Under the pieces are notes generated by a model. It ran no database searches, was not told where the DNA came from, and was given only the letters and a program-made list of their open reading frames with translations. A program made the position numbers and the translations under genes. Below are positions 1 to 7,251 of a stretch of 12,530 nucleotides of DNA, piece after piece. Position 1 is the first letter of the stretch. Each line of letters starts with the position of its first letter. Source of the stretch: Deinococcus sp. (GTDB lineage Bacteria > Deinococcota > Deinococci > Deinococcales > Deinococcaceae); assembly GCF_025362455.1 (NCBI RefSeq), contig NZ_JANYGJ010000069.1, positions 1 to 12,530 of the forward strand, given 5' to 3'.

Positions 1-1
1 C

Positions 2-394
2 GCCGCCCAGTCCACCGTCCACGTCCCGATGAGTGCGCTGGACCGCCGCCGGGTGCGCCGCCGCCTGACCGCCCCGGACGGCGCCGAGCTTAGACTGGCC
101 TTCCCCACCGGCACGTATTTGACGCCTGGCACGCTGCTGGAACTCAGGGGCGGCGTGGCCTACCTCGTCGCCGCCGCCCCGGAGGACGTGGCCGCCGTGA
201 CGCCGCGCAGCCTGGCTGAAGCGGCTAGAGTGGCCCACGCCGTCGGGAATCTGCACCGTGATTTCGTCGAAGACGGCCATGAGTTCTTGGTCCTCTGGGA
301 CGCGCCTATCGAACTGCTGCTGACGCGGCTGGGCGCGGCGTTTACCCGCCAGACCCGGCCCTTCCACGGGCGCAGTACCTGGGAACATGAGTAA
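2..394 (+). CDS. ureE: Urease accessory protein UreE (5' end outside window)
   Basis: UreE is the cytosolic nickel metallochaperone that delivers Ni2+ to the UreD/UreF/UreG complex during urease maturation. The frame is open from base 2, and the residues before the ATG at 29 (STVHVP) match the usual UreE N-terminal beta strand. The true start therefore probably lies just left of the window and the ATG at 29 is internal. Seen: a basic DRRRVRRRL stretch, a PTGTYLTPGTLLEL segment like the family's LPRGxxLxxGDxL region, HAVGNLH in place of the usual HxGNRH (its last His is the expected metal ligand), and a C-terminal ferredoxin-like half ending FHGRSTWEHE. There is no His-rich tail such as Klebsiella UreE carries. 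The stop overlaps the ureF start by 8 bp, so translation is probably coupled. Family assignment is firm; only the start is uncertain. Confidence 0.88.
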   Translation, partial: AAQSTVHVPMSALDRRRVRRRLTAPDGAELRLAFPTGTYLTPGTLLELRGGVAYLVAAAPEDVAAVTPRSLAEAARVAHAVGNLHRDFVEDGHEFLVLWDAPIELLLTRLGAAFTRQTRPFHGRSTWEHE

Positions 395-1073
395 AGAAAG
401 TACTGAGGGGAAAGTACTGAGTACCCAGTACTCGCTCCTCCGACTGCTGCAACTCGCCGACTCGGCTTTTCCCAGCGGCGCCTACGCCTTCAGCGACGGC
501 CTGGAAACGCTGACCCAGCGGGGCCAGGTCCGCACGGCTGCCGATCTGAGCGCCCTCCTGTGTGGGCAGCTCACGCACGGCTGGGGCCAGCAGGACGCGC
601 CTGCCTGTGCACTGGCCTGGGGGGCGAGTGCGCCTGAGCTGACCGAGCTGGACGACCTGCTGAGCGACCTCAAGCTGGTGCGGGGGCCGCGTGAAGCCAG
701 CCTGCGCACCGGGGCCAACCTGCGCCGCGCCGCACTGCACCTGTGGCCGCAGGAGCTGGCCGCCCTGCCGCCGACCCGGCATCAGGCCACCACCTTCGGA
801 GCCGTCGCGGCGGCGCTGGGCGTGGGGCGCCGGGCCGCGCTGGAAGGCTACGTCAGCGCCTGGCTGCTGGGACGAGTCGCCTCAGCCACCAAGTTGATGA
901 AACTCGGCGGCCTGGAGGCGCAGCGGGCGGCCAGGTTGGCTGAGGCGGCGGCTGGAGCGTGCATCGAGCGGGCGCTGGTCGCCGGGCCAGGTGATCTGGG
1001 CGGCTTCTCCCCGCTGCTCGATATCGCGGCGAGCGAGCAGGCCGGGCTGGAGACGCGGCTGTTTCAGAGCTGA
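387..1073 (+). CDS. ureF: Urease accessory protein UreF
   Basis: UreF bridges UreD-urease and the GTPase UreG, and gates nickel insertion in the urease activation complex. The protein has 228 residues, normal for the all-helical family. Seen: the hallmark LLQLADSAFPSGAYAFSDGLE at about 20-40, PREASLRTG near 101-109, HQATTFGAVAAALG at 132-145, and the typical terminus LETRLFQS. The start overlaps the ureE stop by 8 bp and has no clear Shine-Dalgarno, which fits coupled translation. Residues 1-16 (MSKESTEGKVLSTQYS) precede the conserved core and are encoded by a repeated AGTACTGAG motif, so this N-terminus is probably an acquired extension. No start codon lies closer to the core. No ureG follows: the next gene is convergent ychF, so ureF ends the operon here. 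Confidence 0.92.
   Translation: MSKESTEGKVLSTQYSLLRLLQLADSAFPSGAYAFSDGLETLTQRGQVRTAADLSALLCGQLTHGWGQQDAPACALAWGASAPELTELDDLLSDLKLVRGPREASLRTGANLRRAALHLWPQELAALPPTRHQATTFGAVAAALGVGRRAALEGYVSAWLLGRVASATKLMKLGGLEAQRAARLAEAAAGACIERALVAGPGDLGGFSPLLDIAASEQAGLETRLFQS
397..432 (+). repeat. Short AGTACTGAG direct and inverted repeat in the ureF 5' end
   Basis: AAAGTACTGAG occurs at 397-407 and again at 411-421. AGTACTG (413-419) then forms a perfect 7-bp inverted repeat with CAGTACT (426-432) around a 6-nt loop. The repeat lies inside the ureF reading frame and encodes much of the non-conserved N-terminal tail. It resembles short interspersed AGTACTGAGTAC-type repeats that I recall from other bacterial genomes; that link is inference. 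Confidence 0.6.
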
Positions 1074-1148
1074 GCTGTTTCAAAGTGGAGGGCCGAGAAG
1101 GCGTCAGCCGCCCGTGGTCCAGCTTGAAGTAACGGTTCGGTGCCCAAC

Positions 1149-2249
<1,101 letters not shown>

Positions 2250-2542
2250 GTTCTCTCCTCAGCGCAGGGGGGCGGCGGCGCAAAACCAGCCCGGCCCACT
2301 CCGGCACAGCGCCCAGCAGTGTAGCGCAGCCGGAGGGAGAGACCTGAACGTGCGCGGGCCGCTGCTCGCCTCATAGAGACTCCGATGAATCAGTTAAGCA
2401 GTAACTGATTCGTCCGGCGAACAGAAGTGGAAGAAAGTACGGGCTTCTCGGTATGGATTAACATCCGGTGCTTCTTGACCAGAACGGCATCTACCGGGCC
2501 TGGCCGCTTTTGCGAATGTTAAGGAATTGAGCAGAGTTCGTA
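2250..2542. other. Intergenic region between the binding protein gene and ychF
   Basis: This 293-bp gap holds the ychF ribosome binding site at its left end and a strong AT-rich palindrome at 2384-2414. The stretch from about 2390 to 2540 is visibly less GC-rich than its surroundings. All frames in it are short and none resembles a known protein. A 24-codon frame opens on the minus strand at 2464, but nothing supports it as a gene. The ychF promoter presumably lies here; no convincing -35/-10 pair was found. Confidence 0.5.
2384..2414. repeat. Strong AT-rich inverted repeat (hairpin)
   Basis: GAATCAGTTA (2387-2396) and TAACTGATTC (2402-2411) are perfect reverse complements around the 5-nt loop AGCAG. 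Two more pairs (2384-2385 with 2413-2414) extend the arms past one T/G mismatch. It lies about 130 bp after the stop of the solute-binding protein gene and about 135 bp before the ychF start. No T-run follows on either strand, so it is not a standard Rho-independent terminator. A bidirectional processing or attenuation hairpin, a regulator operator, or the relic of a small mobile repeat are all possible. Confidence 0.75.
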
Positions 2543-3373
2543 TCAGCGCTGGGTGTCGCAGCGCACGTCCTGACTGAAGTACTTTTTGCTCAGGGCCGCG
2601 TAGCTGCCGTCGTCGAGCATCTTTTTCAGGTTGATGTTGAGGTTGCCCAGCACCTCGCTGCTGTCGACCATCACGTTGCCGTTGAGGTTGCCGCCCATCA
2701 CGACCCGCAGGTCTTGCGACCACAGCAGCGGGCCGACCTGAAGCTTTTTGTCTCCGGCGCTTCTGAGCATCTTCAGGGCGGCGTAGCGGTCGGTGACCAG
2801 CACATCGACGGTGCCGCCCAGAAAGCCCAGCAGCGCCTGGGTATCGTCGGCGTAGACCTGAATCTTCTTGGGGACGCTCAGGTTGCGCACAAAAAAGAAG
2901 TAATCGCTGCCGGTCACCACGCCGATGCGCTTGTCTTTGAGTTCGTTTTCATATTCCGGGCCACCGGGTTTGCTCAGAATCACGCCGCCCGTGCAGGCCA
3001 GCGGCTGACTGACGTTCACGCCGCCCAGCGGTTTGGGCAACCTGGAGTCGATGATGGCGTCGTAGCTGCTGCTCTGAAGGTTCTGGACCAGCGACTGAGG
3101 CGAGGCGGCCTGCTTCCAGCTCACCTTGTCCACCTTCATCTGCTTGCTGAGCACGCCCATCAGTTCGATGACAAAGCCGCTGAAGCCGTTGCCGTCCTTA
3201 TAGATCAGCGGCGCCTGGGCGGTGGCGAAGGCCAGCCGGAACGTCCCGCTGGACTGGAGCTGCGCGAGTTTGGTCGCCTGGGCCGGAGTGGCCAGCACGG
3301 CGGCGAGCAGCGCGGCGCCCAGCATCGTCAGGCGCTTGGTCGGGCGAATTCGGGTGAAGTGGGGTGAGTACAC
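2543..3373 (-). CDS. Secreted family 3 solute-binding protein (amino-acid type)
   Basis: Predicted extracytoplasmic binding protein of the family that feeds polar amino acids to ABC transporters (SBP_bac_3). The protein has 276 residues. Seen: a Sec signal peptide with basic n-region (RIRPTKR), a hydrophobic core and cleavage after ATPAQA at about 33. Then come TFRLAFATAQAPLIYKD (lobe 1), GFSGFVIELMGVLSKQM at 63-79 (the family GFxxDL region with the usual Asp absent), SSYDAIID at 102-109, GVVTGSDY at 151-158, GGTVDVLVTDRYAAL at 186-200, and the usual terminal LDDGSYAALSKKYF at 253-266. Start is GTG with an AGGAGG Shine-Dalgarno at 3380-3385. No permease or ATPase gene adjoins it, so it is an orphan and its ligand cannot be named. 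Two cysteines (127, 272) could pair after export. Confidence 0.85.
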   Translation of the reverse strand: MYSPHFTRIRPTKRLTMLGAALLAAVLATPAQATKLAQLQSSGTFRLAFATAQAPLIYKDGNGFSGFVIELMGVLSKQMKVDKVSWKQAASPQSLVQNLQSSSYDAIIDSRLPKPLGGVNVSQPLACTGGVILSKPGGPEYENELKDKRIGVVTGSDYFFFVRNLSVPKKIQVYADDTQALLGFLGGTVDVLVTDRYAALKMLRSAGDKKLQVGPLLWSQDLRVVMGGNLNGNVMVDSSEVLGNLNINLKKMLDDGSYAALSKKYFSQDVRCDTQR

Positions 3374-3408
3374 GGCGGGCCTCCTCTGGCACGGCAGCTC
3401 GGCGATTG

Positions 3409-3450
3409 GATGTGGGCGGGCAGATGTGGGCGGGCAGATACGGGCGATCA
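3409..3450. repeat. 14-bp tandem repeat with G-quadruplex motif
   Basis: GATGTGGGCGGGCA is repeated exactly at 3409-3422 and 3423-3436, and a degenerate third copy (GATACGGGCGATCA) fills 3437-3450. On the plus strand the two exact copies give four GGG tracts at 3414, 3418, 3428 and 3432 with loops of 1, 7 and 1 nt, meeting the classical intramolecular G-quadruplex pattern. The array ends 36 bp upstream of the GTG of the minus-strand binding protein gene, so it lies in its promoter or leader, with the G-rich strand as template. Confidence 0.8.
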
Positions 3451-3591
3451 GACGTTGAAGCAGGCGGGATGGTCAGTCGGGCCAGCGGCACAGACCGGAC
3501 CATGACGCTCACCCTAAGCACGGAGGTCACCCACCGCACGGAGCAGCCGGGGAGACCGGAAATGACCGGGCGTTGAAAAACAGCGAGCGTT

Positions 3592-3620
3592 GAGAAGAAG
3601 GTAATGTTCACCCTCTTCTC
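3592..3620 (-). terminator. Possible terminator after the subtilase gene
   Basis: GAGAAGAAGGT (3592-3602) and ACCCTCTTCTC (3610-3620) form an 11-bp stem around a 7-nt loop, with one G-U pair when read from the minus strand. A run of five T occurs on the minus strand at 3576-3580, about 12 nt past the stem, farther than ideal. A second inverted repeat, AGCGGCC at 3669-3675 with GGCCGCT at 3699-3705 enclosing the palindrome ACTGGCCAGT, sits directly at the subtilase stop and may contribute. Confidence 0.45.
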
Positions 3621-3704
3621 CGTTTCTGACAATCGGCGGGCCAGCGCCGTGAGGTCTGTCCAGCCTGAAGCGGCCTGGACTGGCCAGTACGCTCCACGGG
3701 CCGC

Positions 3705-5783
3705 TCAGCGCGGCAAGATCTGGAGGACGCCCAGGTCCACTTCCGGCGTGTCTGGCCCCAGCGCCGCGCTGAGCTGGACGCCGCTCTCGCCCGCTTCGCC
3801 GCCCAGACCGTTGCCGTTGCCGTCCTGGCCCGCGATCACCTGAAAGTTGCCGTCCGGCAGGAAGGCGCTGAACTGTCCGGTGGTGCTCAGAGCAGGCCGG
3901 AAGCTGGCGGCGCTCCCCAGGATGCTCAGCGTGCGGCTGTCCGAGACGGCGGGGGCCGAGAGCGCCGCCGCCGCGTTGATGAGGCCAGAACCGGTATCGG
4001 GGTCGACTCCGGCAGGCCCCAGATCGGTGGCGGTGGCCTGCATCCGGGCCAGGGCCTGCGCCGCCGTGGCCACCGTGCCCCTGCTCAGTAGCAGCGCCGC
4101 CAGCGCGGCCACCTGCGGCGCGGCCTGCGAGGTGCCCGACAGAAACTGATAGCTGGGCTGATTGGTTTTGTAATCCCAGGAGGTCGAGAACACCGAGTCG
4201 GGCTGCGCCACGCCGCCGAGCGAGAGCTTCATGTTGAAGGTCGGGTTTCTCGGATCGGCGCCGCCGTAGGCCGCGATACCCACCCCGGCGTAGTGCTGGC
4301 TGTACTCGGCGTGAATGGGCAGGCCCGCCGCGCTGGGGCGCACCGCCGCCACGCTGAGAGCGCCGGGACAGGCCGCCGGGTAGTACGGCTGGCCGCCGCC
4401 GCCGTTGCCCGCCGCCGCCACCACCAGCGCCCCCGCCGCACTGGCCGCCGCGACGGCCTCACACAGCGGCTGGGCGCTGCTGGCACTGATCGCCCCGCCC
4501 AGCGACAGGTTGATGACCTGTGCCGGATGGGCGCTGGTGTAGCTCACCCCCCGGACCGTCACCGCCAGGCCAGCCGCGTAGCGAATAGCCAGCGCCACAT
4601 CCGATTCGGAGGCGTCGCCGGAGGCGTCGATGGCCCGAATCGGCAGCACGGTGACGGGCGCCGTGAGCGCGGCCCCGACCACGCCGCTGCTGCTGCAAGT
4701 GGCGCAGGGCGCGGGAAAACTGCCGGTGTTGGCCGCGATCAGGCCGCTGACGTGGGTGCCGTGGCTGCCCTCCTCTCCCACGGTGCCGGGGTCGGTGGGG
4801 TCGGTGTCGGGGCCGAATTTGTCGCTGGTAATCAGGTCCAGGGCGCCCTCCCCTGGCTTCCACAGCCGCCCGGCCAGGTCAGGATGGTCAAAGCGCACGC
4901 CGCTGTCGATGACCGCCACCGTGACGGGCCGGGTGTACGGCGCGTTCTGCATCTGGCGCCAGACCGCGCCGTAGCCGACCAGCCGGTAGACGTACTGGAG
5001 CGGCGCGTACTCGTCGGCAGGCTCGAAGGGCGCCTGGAGCGGTGGTGTGGCCTGTATGGTGCTGTGGGCCTGCACCGACTGAGCACGCAGCAGCGCGTTC
5101 GGTACGGCGTACTCCACGTCTGGATCGCCGCGCAGGGCTCTCAGGGCGGCGTCCTGGTCGGAGGTCTGCAACGTCAGGCTCAGGCCGGAGCGGGCGCTCA
5201 GACTCAGGCCCGTCAGCGACTGGCCCTGAATCAGCCGCCCGGAGGCCCCACCGGCCAGCGCCAGGGCGGCACGTTGCAGGGCTGCGGCGCTCCGGTACTT
5301 GACGATGACGCCGCGTGAGAGCAGCTCGCCGTTGGTCTGCACCGGGCGGCTGGTCAGCACGTTGGCCAGCACCGCCGGGGCCTGCACAGCGGCGCTCTGG
5401 ACGACCTGGCCGCTCAGGCGGTACAGCGAGGCCGACACGTTCAGGACCGCCGCGCCGCCGCTGGCACCACCAGCGGTTTTCCAGTTGAGCGTCACCGGGG
5501 CGCTGAGGGTCGGCTGGTCGGCCTGCTCCGGCGCCGCCAGCGCCCGGTTGAGCGTGAAGGTCACCCTGACATCGCCGACGCCGCTGCCGGGCGAGGCGCT
5601 GATCCAGGCGGGCAGGCCGCCCAGGCTCCAGGTGCCGCTAAACGGAGCCTGGTAGACCACGCTGCGGGCGTAGGCGGCGTTCACATCGGCGTTGCCCAGG
5701 CTAGGCACGGCGAGCTGGGTGCAGGCGGTCAGGAAGCTCAGGAGCGTCACGGTCAGGTAAGGGGTGAGGGAGGCGCGGTTCAT
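3705..5783 (-). CDS. Subtilisin-family (S8) serine protease, lipoprotein
   Basis: Predicted cell-envelope protease of 692 residues. The N-terminus is a lipoprotein signal with lipobox LTAC and Cys21 as acylation site. Residues 30-125 look like a beta-rich domain (SLGGLPAWISASPGSG). Residues about 155-235 resemble a fervidolysin-like propeptide (GVIVKYRS to LRGDPDVEYAVPNALLRA). The catalytic domain (about 262-610) shows Asp293 in VAVIDSGVRFDH, His341 in GSHGTHVSG, oxyanion Asn460 in AAAGNGG and Ser552 in SGTSQAAP (Gln in place of the common Met). Cys360, 363, 441 and 472 could form disulfides. The C-terminal 80 residues carry DGNGNG followed by GEAGE (654-666), a likely calcium-binding turn. 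No Shine-Dalgarno or TANNNT box precedes the ATG, but the lipobox supports this start. It is divergent from the DUF2227 gene across 74 bp. Its substrate is unknown. Confidence 0.93.
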   Translation of the reverse strand: MNRASLTPYLTVTLLSFLTACTQLAVPSLGNADVNAAYARSVVYQAPFSGTWSLGGLPAWISASPGSGVGDVRVTFTLNRALAAPEQADQPTLSAPVTLNWKTAGGASGGAAVLNVSASLYRLSGQVVQSAAVQAPAVLANVLTSRPVQTNGELLSRGVIVKYRSAAALQRAALALAGGASGRLIQGQSLTGLSLSARSGLSLTLQTSDQDAALRALRGDPDVEYAVPNALLRAQSVQAHSTIQATPPLQAPFEPADEYAPLQYVYRLVGYGAVWRQMQNAPYTRPVTVAVIDSGVRFDHPDLAGRLWKPGEGALDLITSDKFGPDTDPTDPGTVGEEGSHGTHVSGLIAANTGSFPAPCATCSSSGVVGAALTAPVTVLPIRAIDASGDASESDVALAIRYAAGLAVTVRGVSYTSAHPAQVINLSLGGAISASSAQPLCEAVAAASAAGALVVAAAGNGGGGQPYYPAACPGALSVAAVRPSAAGLPIHAEYSQHYAGVGIAAYGGADPRNPTFNMKLSLGGVAQPDSVFSTSWDYKTNQPSYQFLSGTSQAAPQVAALAALLLSRGTVATAAQALARMQATATDLGPAGVDPDTGSGLINAAAALSAPAVSDSRTLSILGSAASFRPALSTTGQFSAFLPDGNFQVIAGQDGNGNGLGGEAGESGVQLSAALGPDTPEVDLGVLQILPR

Positions 5784-5845
5784 CTGCGTACAGCATGACG
5801 CCTCTGGGCTGACGGCGGGTGAACACCCTGCCCCCGTGCGTGCGG

Positions 5846-5851
5846 CACAAT
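5846..5851 (+). promoter_or_regulatory. Possible leaderless -10 box for the DUF2227 gene
   Basis: CACAAT (four of six matches to TATAAT) ends 6 nt before the ATG at 5858, the spacing seen at the other leaderless-type starts in this window. It deviates from TANNNT at the first base, and no -35 box is evident. Confidence 0.35.
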
Positions 5852-5857
5852 ACCGCC

Positions 5858-6406
<549 letters not shown>

Positions 6407-6436
6407 AGGAGTGGCGAGATACTGCTTGAGCCGGGG

Positions 6437-6583
6437 CTACCTGCGCTCTCTGTTGGTCACGACACCGGTATCTGGTGAGCGGCGCAAGGCCATCAAGACG
6501 ATAACGGGATCGTGACCTTGCGGGTAAGCCGTTTCGACCACACTGTTGACGCGGGTGTCTTCGTCTACTGGGCGTGTGCATCC
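6437..6583 (-). other. Open in-frame extension after the stop of the small secreted protein
   Basis: Beyond the TGA at 6584-6586 the same frame stays open for 48 codons to a TAG at 6437-6439. It reads coding-like, with segments such as PVDEDTRVNSVVETAYPQG and DPVIVLMALRRSPDTG. It could be a C-terminal part cut off by a nonsense mutation, the product of occasional readthrough, or chance. No start codon with a ribosome binding site was found for a separate gene. The rest of 6407-6583 shows nothing else recognisable. Confidence 0.25.
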
Positions 6584-7042
6584 TCACTTCAGTTCGAGAG
6601 AGGGTGACGAGGTGAGGTCGGTGTCCGGCATGGCATCCACGGTCTTGGGGCTGAACCCGAAGATGGCGTAGCACACCACAGGGACCGCTTTGCGCCGTTC
6701 GTCATAGAGTTTGCCTCGGCGTACAGAGGCAATGACTGGTGCGGAGTCCGAAGGACGGTCTTTGGTGAAATGCATTGGGACAATCTTGACATCGAACATG
6801 GTGCGAACTTCACTCTTGGTGAGTCCGAAAGTGGCATAGCACGATGGGCTCACCACGCGGTTGTACCCGTCGTAGACGACACCCTGACGCACTCGTAACG
6901 AAGATTGTTCGAGAGTGAGCGATTTCACTTGGACGGTAGATTGGGCAGGCCGGGGAGTACGAGTCTCTTGGCCGCCCAGCACAACGGCTAGCCCAGAGCC
7001 AGCGAGAAACGCGCTGAACACAAGTGGTGAAGTGCGCGGCAT
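6584..7042 (-). CDS. Small exported protein with an internal duplication, function unknown
   Basis: I do not recognise a family. The 152-residue protein begins with a short signal-like segment (PLVFSAFLAGSGLAVVLGG, 6-24), with export cleavage plausible near 24-34. The mature part contains two copies of one unit: residues 48-82 and 104-138 align without gaps with 13 of 35 identical positions. Shared elements are VRxGxxYD, a CYAxFG core (Cys68 and Cys124) and VxxM. One cysteine per copy could pair with the other. It is translated from an AAGGAG Shine-Dalgarno (7049-7054), 6 nt before the ATG, and follows an AT-rich leader. Codon use is less GC-biased than in the neighbours, hinting at recent acquisition or low expression. 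The frame continues open past its stop. Confidence 0.72.
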   Translation of the reverse strand: MPRTSPLVFSAFLAGSGLAVVLGGQETRTPRPAQSTVQVKSLTLEQSSLRVRQGVVYDGYNRVVSPSCYATFGLTKSEVRTMFDVKIVPMHFTKDRPSDSAPVIASVRRGKLYDERRKAVPVVCYAIFGFSPKTVDAMPDTDLTSSPSLELK

Positions 7043-7228
7043 TGGATGCTCCTTATCTAGTTGGTGTTCGGGGCGATGTGCGGGTTATGTAAAAGCAGCA
7101 CAGACACATAGTAGAAGCGTCTGACGTTTCATTTCATTGTTATGTTTAGATGAATTCAAGCTCAGCAGTGTAAGTCGAGCGGGCGACCAGCTCAGCCAGA
7201 AAGCGACACCAGAACAGGGCGACAGAGC

Positions 7229-7251
7229 ACGGGAAACAGCCTTAATCCCGT
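7229..7251 (-). terminator. Possible terminator after the nitrilase gene
   Basis: ACGGGA (7229-7234) and TCCCGT (7246-7251) form a 6-bp stem with an 11-nt loop abutting the nitrilase stop codon. The following minus-strand sequence is only mildly T-rich, so termination strength is doubtful. Confidence 0.35.

Larger units (their letters stand above)
3374..3704. other. Intergenic region upstream of the binding protein gene
   Basis: This 331-bp region separates the 3' end of the subtilase from the start of the binding protein gene. It contains, left to right, the binding-protein ribosome binding site (3380-3385), a 14-bp tandem repeat with G-quadruplex potential (3409-3450), a stretch with two GCACGGAG copies and two AGACCGGA copies (about 3490-3565), a stem-loop (3592-3620), and a second stem-loop beside the subtilase stop (3669-3705). 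A 144-codon frame at 3198-3632 on the minus strand crosses it but overlaps the binding protein gene in another frame, and I do not consider it real. A TAGGGT box at 3511-3516 on the minus strand is a possible -10 without a convincing -35. Confidence 0.5.

Noticed and set aside
3409..3450. CRISPR-like array
   Set aside because: Copies are directly adjacent 14-mers without spacers and no cas gene is present.
3198..3632. 144-codon minus-strand frame upstream of the binding protein gene
   Set aside because: It overlaps the 5' end of the binding protein gene in another frame, runs through the tandem repeat and shows no recognisable domain or ribosome binding site.
4293..5318. 341-codon open frame on the plus strand
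   Set aside because: It is fully antisense to the subtilase catalytic domain, which has all catalytic motifs; long antisense frames are expected at this GC content and the product is low-complexity.
5819..5857. GTG at 5819 as the start of the DUF2227 gene
   Set aside because: The family begins with MPSGR at 5858, and the upstream 13 residues look like noncoding sequence.
6584..6586. TGA as a selenocysteine codon
   Set aside because: No SECIS-like hairpin was seen after the TGA and the gene resembles no selenoprotein; truncation or chance is simpler.
7043..7251. Radiation/desiccation response motif (PprI/DdrO operator) in the AT-rich leader
   Set aside because: TTATGT occurs, but the palindromic partner half does not follow at the required spacing.
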